From assembly GCA_017388175.1 (NCBI GenBank), contig JAFOTD010000077.1, positions 1 through 32,243 of the forward strand: a stretch of 32,243 nt of DNA. Direction: 5' to 3'. Positions 14,751-22,841 of the stretch are shown here, one piece after another; within the stretch, counting starts at the first letter, position 1, and the number at the start of each line of letters is the position of its first letter. Under the pieces are notes generated by a model. That model ran no database searches, was not told where the DNA came from, and worked only from the letters and a program-made list of their open reading frames with translations. The position numbers and the translations under genes were made by a program. Origin of the DNA: Clostridia bacterium (GTDB taxonomy: Bacteria; Bacillota; Clostridia; Christensenellales; CAG-138).

Positions 14751-15419
14751 ATGGATTACAAGGCACTCGCAGCCAACGTCGAAAACCGCGAGGGATTCGG
14801 AACACAGGAATGGGTCTATCGCGTCCTGCGCGCCGGTATCGTAAACGGGGCTCTTCCCGGCGGAATGCAGTTAAAGCAAGATGAGATCTCCGCTGCGCTC
14901 AATGTCAGTCATATTCCCGTACGTGAAGCGCTGCGCCAGCTTGAAGCGCAGCAGCTTGTTACGATTCATGCAAACCGCGGTGCGACCGTCACCGAGCTCT
15001 CGCGTGAAATCCTGATCAATTTTATGCAGGTTCGCGCAGCGATCTCAACCGCCATGCTTGCCATTGCCGTTCCCCATATGGCGGACGAGGACTTTGCCGC
15101 GCTCGAAGCGATTCTGGCAGAGCAGCGCAAAACGTCCGATACCATGCCGACAGAAAGCCTCAACATTCGCTTTCATGAACTTCTCACCGCAAAGGCGAAC
15201 AACCCTATTGCGGATATGATGATGGAGCTCATTCAGGCAAACATCAACCGCTATCTGCGCACCGGCTTTTACAGCGATGCGGCGGATCGGGAACATTCCA
15301 TCGTCGAGCACGAAAGGATTCTCGAAGCCTGCAAAGCGGGCGACGTCGATCTCGCGGTCAAGCTTCTGCAATCGCACATCATGGATGCCGCAGCTCTGAT
15401 CCCGGAAACCGTTCAATAA
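14751..15419 (+). CDS. GntR family transcriptional regulator (FadR/FCD subfamily)
   Basis: 222 residues. The N-terminal winged helix (15-80) has the GntR pattern: VYRVLRAGIVNGALPGG, LKQDEISAALNVSHIPVREA, LRQLEAQQLVTIHANRGATV. The C-terminal all-helical part fits an FCD ligand domain, with histidines in IRFHELL, VEHERI and LQSHIMD at the places where FCD domains bind a metal. Such proteins usually sense small carboxylic acids and repress nearby catabolic genes, but no catabolic operon adjoins it, so the target is unknown. The start at 14751 has GGAG ten bases upstream. It is monocistronic, with its own promoter and terminator. Confidence 0.9.
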   Translation: MDYKALAANVENREGFGTQEWVYRVLRAGIVNGALPGGMQLKQDEISAALNVSHIPVREALRQLEAQQLVTIHANRGATVTELSREILINFMQVRAAISTAMLAIAVPHMADEDFAALEAILAEQRKTSDTMPTESLNIRFHELLTAKANNPIADMMMELIQANINRYLRTGFYSDAADREHSIVEHERILEACKAGDVDLAVKLLQSHIMDAAALIPETVQ

Positions 15420-15428
15420 TTTTTTCCC

Positions 15429-15463
15429 AAACAGCCATCCCTCATCAGGATGGCTGTTTTCTT
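15429..15463 (+). terminator. Intrinsic terminator of the GntR gene
   Basis: A perfect 12-bp stem (15429-15440 with 15448-15459), a 7-nt loop and TTTTCTT. On the other strand it is followed by only three T's, so it is a weaker stop for the germination operon. Confidence 0.88.
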
Positions 15464-15632
15464 ATGGCATAAAACAGAATTCCCACAGAAGAACCGCGCA
15501 AGCGGACAGTTCAAGCAACAGCAGGACTCCGATCGCAAGCGCCTGTCCCCTTCTCCGCTTTCGCATGCTGTGCCTCAGATACAGGATTGCATAGCCGACC
15601 GGCAAAAGCTGCATTCCGAAAAACAGGATCAT
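15462..15632 (-). CDS. Small two-helix membrane protein, candidate germinant receptor D-like subunit
   Basis: 56 residues. The first helix (MILFFGMQLLPVGYAILYL) is joined by a strongly basic loop (RHSMRKRRR) to a second helix (ALAIGVLLLLELSACAVLLW). The start at 15632 has GGAG seven bases upstream, lying across the end of gerC (stop at 15637-15639), so it belongs to the ger operon. Small two-helix D subunits encoded with some Bacillus germinant receptors modulate germination; the size, topology and position fit, but this sequence is slightly shorter and I cannot confirm homology. Confidence 0.65.
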   Translation of the reverse strand: MILFFGMQLLPVGYAILYLRHSMRKRRRGQALAIGVLLLLELSACAVLLWEFCFMP

Positions 15633-15636
15633 AGCG

Positions 15637-16794
15637 TCACTCCATTTCCGGGTCGTGCGGATTGTGCGAGAGCGTAACAGTAACGGAAAACGTAACCGAT
15701 AGTGTCCGGTAATCCGATTTCCAGTCGTATCGTTCCCAATCTGACACTCTGACAAACCGTTTTGCCGCAAACCGGCCGAAGCCCATGACATCGCTGTTGA
15801 CGCTCTGGATCGTCGAAAAGACCGCGTTCAATTCTGCCGCAAGCTGTTCCGCAAGGAAGGCTTTCAACTCTTCGCTTCGCATCGGGACCGTCTCCGGTTC
15901 AAACGGGTCCGCCTCCAAAAACAGCTCCACCTCCGCCGTCCCGTTTCCAAGCCGGATCTTCGGCGCGCGCACGCGATAAACCGTCACGCGAAGCGTCTGC
16001 CCGTCCGGCGCTGTAAACCCGAGTTCGCCTCTTCGAAACGCGTCGGTCACCATTAGCACCTCCATCGTATGCCTGCCGTCCAAGATCCCGACCATGCGGT
16101 CGCCGTCGAACACCGCGCTGCCCGCCGTCGACGTGCTTAGAAGGCTGTCCACAAGAAGCGAGCCGCCGACGTACGGATACGCCTCATTTCCCACGAGGTC
16201 TTCCCTCAGCCCGTATTCATTCGCGCCGGCATAGGCAAGCATTGCGTCGAACCGATCGTCCGAGATTGCCTCGAGATACATGCCGTATCCCGCATCCGCC
16301 GTAATGCCGGACGCCTGAGAGAGGTCCCCCACCGCCGTCTTGATTTTGCGCAGCGACGGATCCGCATCAGACACCCAGCCTTCGAATACGTCCCTCAGCG
16401 GTTCCTTTGCAACGACGACCCGCAGGTTCGGCCAAAGATCCGGCTTGCCGAACGCAAAGTCCAAAAACGTCGTCTGACCGCCGTTCCTTGCAAGCTCCTC
16501 CCCGATCACGAGAAGGGATGCGCGGGAAAAACTCAGCCGGCTCGGATACGCCGCGTTCAGCGTTTCATACGCTTCCGAAAACGAACGCGCCTCCGCGGAA
16601 ATCACCTCGTTCGTTACTTTGATTTCCTCCGTCCCGCCCGGCACGGAGACAAGAAACGTAACGAGGTACGGCATGGTCGTGCCGCGCTCCACGCCGACGT
16701 TCAGCACGTACGCATACTCGTCGATGTTCTTCGACTGCATGCACCCGAAAGTCAGCAGCGCAAGGCAGAAAAGAATCAGACGGAAACGGCGCAT
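15637..16794 (-). CDS. Spore germination protein, GerC family lipoprotein
   Basis: 385 residues. A short signal peptide ends at LLTFGC with the lipidated Cys18; the lipobox is slightly atypical (Thr at -3). The mature protein shows GerC landmarks: NIDEYAYVLNVGVER near the start, SRLSFSRASLLVIGEELARN, and a C-terminal domain with VELFLEADPFE and FVRVSDWERYDWKSDY. GerC is the outer lipoprotein subunit of spore germinant receptors in the inner spore membrane. The start at 16794 has GGAG nine bases upstream and overlaps the gerB stop by 19 bases. Confidence 0.88.
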   Translation of the reverse strand: MRRFRLILFCLALLTFGCMQSKNIDEYAYVLNVGVERGTTMPYLVTFLVSVPGGTEEIKVTNEVISAEARSFSEAYETLNAAYPSRLSFSRASLLVIGEELARNGGQTTFLDFAFGKPDLWPNLRVVVAKEPLRDVFEGWVSDADPSLRKIKTAVGDLSQASGITADAGYGMYLEAISDDRFDAMLAYAGANEYGLREDLVGNEAYPYVGGSLLVDSLLSTSTAGSAVFDGDRMVGILDGRHTMEVLMVTDAFRRGELGFTAPDGQTLRVTVYRVRAPKIRLGNGTAEVELFLEADPFEPETVPMRSEELKAFLAEQLAAELNAVFSTIQSVNSDVMGFGRFAAKRFVRVSDWERYDWKSDYRTLSVTFSVTVTLSHNPHDPEME

Positions 16795-17870
16795 TTCGGT
16801 TTTCTCCTTTTCAAATTCAGCAGAATCAGCGGAATCGGAACGGCGATCAGCATCCATGCATCCCGATACAGCGAACGCAGGATCGCGACCGTCGTCTCAG
16901 CGTCGTAATACAGCACGAGAATCAGCGTTACGGCGATTCCGGAAAGGCACAGCGCCGCCGGGCGCGAATCGCGCACACCGAAGGTTTTACAAAACAGCAC
17001 GCACGCCGCATATAGGTAATAAGCCGAAGTCAAAATCGCGCCGCAAAGCCACAGAAACAACACCGCACGGTCGAGCCGCAGCGTCGGGTTTTCGGCGCGC
17101 ACCTCCACGAGCATCCGATAAAACGGCGTCGGCATGCCCTTCAACTGGGAATATGGAAACGTCATGGAGAGCGCAAACAGAGCCGCCGCGCAAAGGAGGC
17201 CGCCCGCAATCGCGCCGATGCGCCCGGAGCTTCGCATCGCGAGACGGTCCTGCGTCCCCTCCCCGATGCACAGCAGTGCAAGCAGCGGCGGAACCGTACG
17301 CATCTCGGCGCTGCCGGCCTGTGTAAAGATGCGCAGCGGCTCGCCGATCGGAATCGGATAGATGCGGTATATGCGATACTGCCCGATCCCTGAAACCAGC
17401 GCGGCAACGATCGACAGCAGCAGAATCGGTAAAAGAATCCGCGCCGTCCGCACGAGCGTCTCTGCGCCGAGCGCCGTCAGAAGGAACAGACACGGCAGAA
17501 GATACAGACACACGGTTGCGTGCTTCGATTCTACGAACACGTACTGTGTGATCGTCAATAAAAAGCTTTGGAGCGGCTGCATTGCCGCAATAATCAGGGC
17601 AAGAATCAGCGGGATCGTGAGCGCCGCCTTGAGGCGCGATCGTCCGATCAGCGCCGAAAGATCGTTTCCTCCGCGCACGCGCAGAGACCAGATCACAATC
17701 TCAAACAGCAGCAGCGCCTGAATTACGGAAACGGTTTCAACGAGGTATGAAGCGTTCCCGTTTTCATATAACGCGCGGCTGTCCACGGCAAAGCATCCGC
17801 TGAAAAACGTTGCGAGCAGCACGATCGCCGCGCTCTCCTGCCGCCCGAACGCACCGATCCGGAGGTTCAT
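16776..17870 (-). CDS. Spore germination protein, GerB family permease-like subunit
   Basis: 364 residues with about ten hydrophobic segments, matching the APC-superfamily-like GerB subunits (usually 360-370). These bind the germinant and work with GerA. Typical stretches are QESAAIVLLATFFSGCF at the start, LVETVSVIQALLLFEIVIWS in helix 2-3 and LRSLYRDAWMLIAVPIPLIL near the end. ATG 17870 has AAGGAGG five bases upstream and overlaps the gerA stop (ATGA). A much longer in-frame reading upstream of it is only the shadow of gerA. Confidence 0.9.
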   Translation of the reverse strand: MNLRIGAFGRQESAAIVLLATFFSGCFAVDSRALYENGNASYLVETVSVIQALLLFEIVIWSLRVRGGNDLSALIGRSRLKAALTIPLILALIIAAMQPLQSFLLTITQYVFVESKHATVCLYLLPCLFLLTALGAETLVRTARILLPILLLSIVAALVSGIGQYRIYRIYPIPIGEPLRIFTQAGSAEMRTVPPLLALLCIGEGTQDRLAMRSSGRIGAIAGGLLCAAALFALSMTFPYSQLKGMPTPFYRMLVEVRAENPTLRLDRAVLFLWLCGAILTSAYYLYAACVLFCKTFGVRDSRPAALCLSGIAVTLILVLYYDAETTVAILRSLYRDAWMLIAVPIPLILLNLKRRKPKCAVSV

Positions 17871-19459
17871 GCGCGCCTCCTTTCTGGGTTGGTCCAATCG
17901 GACACGCCCGCGCGATTTCGGATTCGCGTACGGAACAGCAGATGCTCGCCATGCCTGGTTACCGGGGAGAACGGCGCAAAAAACGGTACACCGAACGACT
18001 TGACGGTGCACATGACGGCTGTCGCGCAAAGGCCCGTCACCGTTATGCCCAGAAGCCCGCCGAGCGTTGCCGCAATACACAGGAAAATCCGGTAGTACGC
18101 GGTCGCGACCTGCGCGGAATAATCGGGAATCGTGAAGTTTCCGAGCCCGGTCAGCGCGACGATGATCAGAACGACGGTCGAAACGATATTCGCCGATACC
18201 GCCGCCTGCCCCAAAAGCAGGCCGCCGATGATTCCGATCGCGTGACCGATTGAGCCTGGCACTCTGAGCCCCGCCTCGCGGACGAGCTGGAACACGAGCA
18301 AAAGAAAGATCATCTCCACCCACAGCGGCAAAAACACCATCGCGCGGGAAGCAATCACCGTTTCGAGAATCTCGCTCGAAAGCTGTCCCGGATGGTGCAG
18401 GGCAAGCGCGAGAAAGTATGCGGGCAGATACGTTGACAGGATTGCGCCGAGCATGCGGATCACCCGCACGATCGTTCCGACCGGCTGACGCATATCGATA
18501 TCCTCGCCGCTTTCCATCAGGGTACCGATCGTGATCGGCAGCACGCCCGCAAGCGGGCAGCCTTCGACGAGCAACGCGATCCGTCCGTCCAACACGGCGG
18601 ACGCTGCGCGGTCCGGGCGCTCGGTTTTCAACATCTGCGGAAGCGGCAGATACGTAAAGTCTTCGATCAGTTGTTCGATGCGTCCGACGGTGAGACGGGT
18701 ATCGGTCGCAATCGAATCGAGCCTTCGCTTCAGCTCCGCAAGGAGCGCGGGATTTACGGTTCCGTCGAGGTACGCAAGAACAAGCTTCGTTCCGTTCGTT
18801 CCGCCGGAATCGCGGAACTCGCACACGAAGTCCGGGCGTTTCAGAATACGGCGCAGCAGCGTTATATTCGTGCGGATATTCTCCGTAAACGCTTCCTTCG
18901 GCCCCAGAATCGTCATCTCGTTCTGCGGCTCGCCGACCGGTCTCGAGACAAATCCGCGCGTGTCGCAGAGAATTGCCTCGCCCGCACCGTCGAAAAGAAT
19001 TGCCGTGCGTCCCTCCGCAATGGCACAGATCACGTCGTTCCTCGCGCTTGTCAGCTCGGTTTCGTGCATGGAAAGCGCATGCTCGCGAAAAAAAGCGGGC
19101 ATGGCCGAAGCCGAAACGCCGTCTGCCTGCACCTGAAACGCCGGACGCAGAATGAAGTCCGCGATCTGCTTTTCATCCGCCATTCCGTTCATGCTGACGA
19201 CGAGCGCGTTCGAACGCCCGCCGATGACAACCGGTCGCAGAATCAGATCCGTGTTGACGCCCGCGCGAAAAAGCTCCGAGAGCCGTTTCCGATTCGCTTC
19301 CAGGCTTTTCGAGAGCATACCGTGCTCCTTCACAAGCTTCGTCTTCTTCGCCTTTCTGTGCGCAAAAAAGGACGGCGTCCCAAGGGACTCCGTCTCAATG
19401 AGTTCGAACCGCCGATACGGCGCGTCGAACCGGAACAAATTACGGATGGCTTCCTTCAT
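17867..19459 (-). CDS. Spore germination protein, GerA family
   Basis: 530 residues. The cytoplasmic N-terminal half has the family pattern SKSLEANRKRLSELF (from about 49), then LDSIATDTRLTVGRIEQLIED and VLDGRIALLVEGCPLAGVLP. Several membrane helices follow in the second half (LSTYLPAYFLALALHHPGQL, and a VPGSIGHAIGIIGGLLLGQA stretch). GerA forms the ion-conducting part of the germinant receptor. Two starts are possible: ATG 19459 (used here; the extra 47 codons keep coding-like third-position GC) and ATG 19318, which has an excellent AAGGAG six bases upstream and matches the shorter family members. Confidence 0.9.
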   Translation of the reverse strand: MKEAIRNLFRFDAPYRRFELIETESLGTPSFFAHRKAKKTKLVKEHGMLSKSLEANRKRLSELFRAGVNTDLILRPVVIGGRSNALVVSMNGMADEKQIADFILRPAFQVQADGVSASAMPAFFREHALSMHETELTSARNDVICAIAEGRTAILFDGAGEAILCDTRGFVSRPVGEPQNEMTILGPKEAFTENIRTNITLLRRILKRPDFVCEFRDSGGTNGTKLVLAYLDGTVNPALLAELKRRLDSIATDTRLTVGRIEQLIEDFTYLPLPQMLKTERPDRAASAVLDGRIALLVEGCPLAGVLPITIGTLMESGEDIDMRQPVGTIVRVIRMLGAILSTYLPAYFLALALHHPGQLSSEILETVIASRAMVFLPLWVEMIFLLLVFQLVREAGLRVPGSIGHAIGIIGGLLLGQAAVSANIVSTVVLIIVALTGLGNFTIPDYSAQVATAYYRIFLCIAATLGGLLGITVTGLCATAVMCTVKSFGVPFFAPFSPVTRHGEHLLFRTRIRNRAGVSDWTNPERRRA

Positions 19460-19488
19460 GCAATCAGCATGCGCAAAAACCGCGTCCG

Positions 19489-20451
19489 TTATACCTCGAT
19501 CCGCTTGTATGCGTCTTGAGCAATCGCGCCTTTAAATGCGTCAAACGCGTTCGTTTCGATCAGCAGATTCTTTTGTGCCCGCGTCAGCTTTTTGATCCGC
19601 GCCTCCAGCTTCAGTGCGAGCGCGCGCGAATCCGTTTTCCACGCCGCAGCGATCCCCTCCGGCGGAAAAGCGTGCGTGTATTTCGCCCCGCGCGCCTTCC
19701 CCTCATGCTCCGAAAACCGGCGGACCGGATCGGTCGTGATTCCGGTATAGAGCCGATCGCCTTTGCAGCGCAGCATATAGACGACGTACTGCTTCTTTCC
19801 GTTTGGGGGAACGATTGTCTCATAGTCCGTCCGCTGCACGATCGCGTCGTCCGTAACCTCAAACACGCGAATCCGATCCGTTTCTCCGGCAACGGAAACC
19901 ACGTAATCGCGGTCGAGCCGGATGCGAACGGTTCGGATCGCGCCGTTTGCCGCATCCTCCTCCCCCGGAGAAAACGCGCCGTCCCCTCTCTGCTTAAACG
20001 CCGCTTCCTTGCGTGTCCATATGGCCGCGATTCCCAAGCCCGTCGGGAGTGATTTCACCGTTTCCCGCTCCGCATCGGAAGCGATGCGATCCAAAAGCGC
20101 TTCGCGATATCGCGCATCCTCTGCGGGCTCAATATCCACGCCGACCGGATGCGGAGAAACCGCTGCGGCCGCAGCCGTTTTACAATGCGAAATCGAAATC
20201 CCGCATGCCTCGGTTACCCATTTCCCGCTGTCCGTCCGCCGAAGCCCCGCCTGATCCGGGAATATGCCCGCGCTGCGCTCCAATCCGGCAAGCAGCGCGT
20301 TCCATGCGGCGTACCGTTCCGCTTTCAATGCGACATTTTGCGTCGCGTCATGAAGCGCCTGCCGTTCCTTCGGCAGAACCGGTTTGTATGACGGCGATTC
20401 CGCAACTCTTATCAGGTATACGTCCGTAAAAGAACCGATCCTTCGTTTCAT
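19489..20451 (-). CDS. Fusion: Sfp-type 4'-phosphopantetheinyl transferase plus GIY-YIG nuclease domain
   Basis: 320 residues in one frame. Residues 1 to about 212 form a PPTase: GISISHC (84-90), VGVDIE (103-108) with metal ligands Asp106 and Glu108, and WTRKEAAFK (145-153) with Glu149. Such enzymes move phosphopantetheine from CoA to a serine of carrier proteins. Residues 221-300 form a GIY-YIG domain of the small UPF0213/YhbQ type: YVVYML, LYTGIT, the RR pair 244-245, AKYT and catalytic Glu283 in LEARIKKL. All key residues of both domains are present. No frameshift or stop separates them. The gene overlaps the lipase-like gene upstream (ATGA) and ends 29 bases before gerA, so it belongs to the germination transcript. 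Confidence 0.9.
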   Translation of the reverse strand: MKRRIGSFTDVYLIRVAESPSYKPVLPKERQALHDATQNVALKAERYAAWNALLAGLERSAGIFPDQAGLRRTDSGKWVTEACGISISHCKTAAAAAVSPHPVGVDIEPAEDARYREALLDRIASDAERETVKSLPTGLGIAAIWTRKEAAFKQRGDGAFSPGEEDAANGAIRTVRIRLDRDYVVSVAGETDRIRVFEVTDDAIVQRTDYETIVPPNGKKQYVVYMLRCKGDRLYTGITTDPVRRFSEHEGKARGAKYTHAFPPEGIAAAWKTDSRALALKLEARIKKLTRAQKNLLIETNAFDAFKGAIAQDAYKRIEV

Positions 20452-21260
20452 GCAGGTTCGCCGCCTTTCCCGTCCGGCGCGGACTCCGCCTCCTCCGCCG
20501 TCCCGTCCGTAAACTGCCGGTAAAGCTCGGAGAGGTCGTAATGTACGTGATAGCGAAGCGGATGCAAAAGCCGGAACAGCGATCGCTTCCGTTCCGTACC
20601 CACGTTGACGCGACGGATCATTGTAAATCCGCGAAACGGCGGCATATAGCTGATCAGATCATTGACGTCCGCGAAGTTTTTGCAGTCGGTGCAGAGCGTT
20701 GCAAGGTAGCGCCGCATGCGTTTTTTATTCAGCGGCGTGTATTTGAACGGGCGAACGCTCCCAAACGTATACAGATACGGCTTCACCCCGAAATTGTAAT
20801 TGAGATCCTGACAGCAAAGGCAGGCGATCCCGCTTCCTAAAGACCAGCCGAGGATCTCCGTTGCAGCGCTCGGATGCGCCTCGTGCAGCGCCTGCCACTT
20901 TTCACGCACCTCATGCTTGACGGCAAGGTACATGTTTCCCCATCCGTGATGCACACGAAGCTGCAGCTCTTCGTCTTCGAATTCGATAGCCGCGTAATAG
21001 CGGCTCGCAAACTCAAAGATGTTCGCAAACCAATCGGAAGTGTCGAGCGTCCGCTGAAAATGCATCTGAATCACGTCACGCTCCGCTTCATAATGGATCT
21101 CGTAATTGACCTCGTGCCAGAGTCCGAGTTTTTTGCCGAGCTTTGTGGTGTTATATCGGACCGCCGTGTACTGCACCGGATAGGTGATCTTTCCGGTGTG
21201 GGTATAATCCTCGCTCGTATTGATGAAGTATTGTTCAAACGGTAAATGCCGGTACGCCAT
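20448..21260 (-). CDS. Lipase class 3 family alpha/beta hydrolase
   Basis: 270 residues, no signal peptide. The central pattern is that of class 3 lipases: VHHGWGNMYLAVKHEV before the elbow, nucleophile motif GWSLGSG with Ser140, TFGSVRPF, and FADVNDLISYMPP with acid Asp201. A late His (His238 or His240) in RYHVHYDL could complete the triad. The usual GHSLGG has Trp and Ser replacements. The substrate is unknown; as it leads directly into PPTase-gerABC, a role in spore or lipid metabolism is possible. The start has GAGGAG five bases upstream. Confidence 0.8.
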   Translation of the reverse strand: MAYRHLPFEQYFINTSEDYTHTGKITYPVQYTAVRYNTTKLGKKLGLWHEVNYEIHYEAERDVIQMHFQRTLDTSDWFANIFEFASRYYAAIEFEDEELQLRVHHGWGNMYLAVKHEVREKWQALHEAHPSAATEILGWSLGSGIACLCCQDLNYNFGVKPYLYTFGSVRPFKYTPLNKKRMRRYLATLCTDCKNFADVNDLISYMPPFRGFTMIRRVNVGTERKRSLFRLLHPLRYHVHYDLSELYRQFTDGTAEEAESAPDGKGGEPA

Positions 21261-21314
21261 GTCCGCTCCTCATTCCGTCAGTCTCTCATAAATCTGCGGC
21301 CGCCTGTATCCGGC

Positions 21315-22136
21315 TCAAAGCGCCTTCTTCGGGCAGTTTTTGACGCATTCCATGCAAAGGATGCACTCCGTGCCGTTCTCTCTTCTGCGCGAGTTGTCGG
21401 TCACGTCCACGTTCATCGGGCAGACGCGCTTACACTTTCCACAGGAGACGCACTTCTCGTGATCGCATTTCACACGGAAGAGCGAGAAATAGCTCATCGG
21501 TTTTAAGAATACGGTGATCGGACAGAGATATTTGCAGAACGCGCGGTTGTCCTTAAACACGAACGCAAGGATGATCCCGGCCGCGTAATAGACGGCGTTG
21601 CCGATGATGAACGCCCAGAACATGATCCTCTCGATGTTCCCGACGTGCGCAAGGAACAGCGCCGCCACAAAGGCGAGTGAGGCGGCAAACGTGACGTAGC
21701 GGAGCACACCGAGTTTTTTCTTTCGCGGCGCTTTTGGGATCTTATACGGCAGAAAATCCAACACCATCGCCGTCCAGCAGGCGTAGCCGCACCAGCCGCG
21801 TCCGAAGATCAGCGGTCCGAAAATCTTTGCCACTGCATAATGGATCGTCGCCGCCTCGAACACACCGGTAAACAGATAGTACCAAAACCCCTCGATCTGC
21901 ATGTTCTCGCCCTTGATGAAGCCCAGATAGACGAGCATATAAAGACCGACAAGAAGCTGTACGACGCGCCGCGCATGCTTGTATTTGCGGATGTACAGAA
22001 ATATCCCGAGTGCGATCGAACAGCCGATATAGCTGAAATTGAACAGATAAAAGATATTGCCCTTCGTAAGCCACAGCGTAACCGCCACGGTTTCAAAGAT
22101 CGCGAATATCAAAATAGGGTGCAGGTATTTTTTCAC
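21315..22136 (-). CDS. NapH-like membrane protein with two 4Fe-4S clusters
   Basis: 273 residues with about five to six membrane helices and conserved NapH/NosR/MauN motifs: GRGWCGYACW (112-121), with Cys116 and Cys120, and AFCKYLCPI (199-207). The C-terminus has two ferredoxin-type motifs: C229-x2-C232-x2-C235-x3-C239-P and C258-x2-C261-x2-C264-x3-C268-P. It should pass electrons between the membrane quinone pool or a flavin and a partner; no partner oxidoreductase is encoded nearby. The start is GTG 22136 with GGAGG nine bases upstream. It is probably the first gene of the run ending after gerC, since no terminator was seen in the 54 bases before the lipase-like gene. Confidence 0.88.
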   Translation of the reverse strand: MKKYLHPILIFAIFETVAVTLWLTKGNIFYLFNFSYIGCSIALGIFLYIRKYKHARRVVQLLVGLYMLVYLGFIKGENMQIEGFWYYLFTGVFEAATIHYAVAKIFGPLIFGRGWCGYACWTAMVLDFLPYKIPKAPRKKKLGVLRYVTFAASLAFVAALFLAHVGNIERIMFWAFIIGNAVYYAAGIILAFVFKDNRAFCKYLCPITVFLKPMSYFSLFRVKCDHEKCVSCGKCKRVCPMNVDVTDNSRRRENGTECILCMECVKNCPKKAL

Positions 22137-22162
22137 CGGAATGATCCTCCGTTCCTGTTCCC

Positions 22163-22191
22163 ATTATAGCCGCACGCGGCTCTTTTTTCAA
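22163..22191 (-). promoter_or_regulatory. Strong promoter with an embedded palindrome, upstream of the NapH-like gene
   Basis: Minus strand TTGAAA (22186-22191), 17 nt, TATAAT (22163-22168). The spacer is almost wholly a 14-bp palindrome, AGCCGC-AC-GCGGCT on the plus strand (22168-22181), an operator-like layout. It is the only clear promoter seen for the germination operon. Confidence 0.7.
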
Positions 22192-22202
22192 CCGATTGCG
22201 AC

Positions 22203-22234
22203 AGAAAAACCCGACGCAGGCAAGCGCCGGGCTT
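22203..22234 (-). terminator. Intrinsic terminator of the zinc-ribbon membrane protein gene
   Basis: An eleven-base-pair stem with two G-U pairs (22207-22217 with 22224-22234), a 6-nt loop and TTTTTC on the minus strand. Confidence 0.82.
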
Positions 22235-22252
22235 ATAATGCTTCTATACGGA

Positions 22253-22813
22253 TTATTGTTTTGCGGACACGGGCGAGCCGCAGAACTGGCAGCTTCCGAT
22301 CGTGTTTTCCGGGATCTGACTGTTGCCGCCGCAGCAGTCGCACTTTACGGTAACAAGCACGACGTCGGGGATCTTGTCGTACAGATCGTATTCCGGCAGA
22401 ACCAGCGTATGATTGTCGATGTACGCATTTTTGATCAGATCCATTTTGATCAGGGTGTTTATGTCAGACTCGACGGTTTCCAGCGGAAGACACATGCCGC
22501 GCGCGACCTTCTCCATCGATTTTTCCTTATCGTTGGAAAGCCTTGCGATATACAAACGGTAATTCTGGAGCGTTTTCTTCTGTTTTCTCAGCCGGATGAG
22601 CTTTAAGATGCTGAAAGCAGCGATCCCCGCAAACAGAATGAGAACCGCAAGAAACCCGCCGAATTCCATTCTCTCTCCGTCGCTTGTTTTTCCGAAGTAA
22701 GCGCCGAAAGCGCCAATGACCATCACCAGTGAAAAGGCGGCTGCAACTGCAAAGATGATCGTTTTCGTCTTGTTCGACGCCTTTGCAATCAAAAATTTAT
22801 TTTCCGTTTTCAT
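22253..22813 (-). CDS. Membrane protein with winged-helix-like middle and C-terminal zinc ribbon
   Basis: 186 residues. Two hydrophobic helices (about 19-40 and 52-73) are followed by a charged helix. A region of about 84-145 patterned like a winged helix (RLYIARLSNDKEKSMEKVA, then VESDINTLIKMDLIKNAYID) comes next. The tail has C158/C161 (CDCC) and C175/C178 (CQFC) spaced as a zinc ribbon. The soluble part is probably cytoplasmic. I do not recognise a named family; related PCI-like/zinc-ribbon membrane proteins occur in Clostridia without known function. The start at 22813 has GAGGGGG six bases upstream. Single-gene unit with a strong promoter and a terminator. Confidence 0.82.
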   Translation of the reverse strand: MKTENKFLIAKASNKTKTIIFAVAAAFSLVMVIGAFGAYFGKTSDGERMEFGGFLAVLILFAGIAAFSILKLIRLRKQKKTLQNYRLYIARLSNDKEKSMEKVARGMCLPLETVESDINTLIKMDLIKNAYIDNHTLVLPEYDLYDKIPDVVLVTVKCDCCGGNSQIPENTIGSCQFCGSPVSAKQ

Positions 22814-22841
22814 ACGCTTCCCCCTCAAAAAATGTAAAAAA

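Noticed and set aside
17871..18824. Upstream extension of the gerB frame to 682 codons
   Set aside because: The added part is Arg-rich, overlaps gerA fully, and a strong ribosome site marks ATG 17870.
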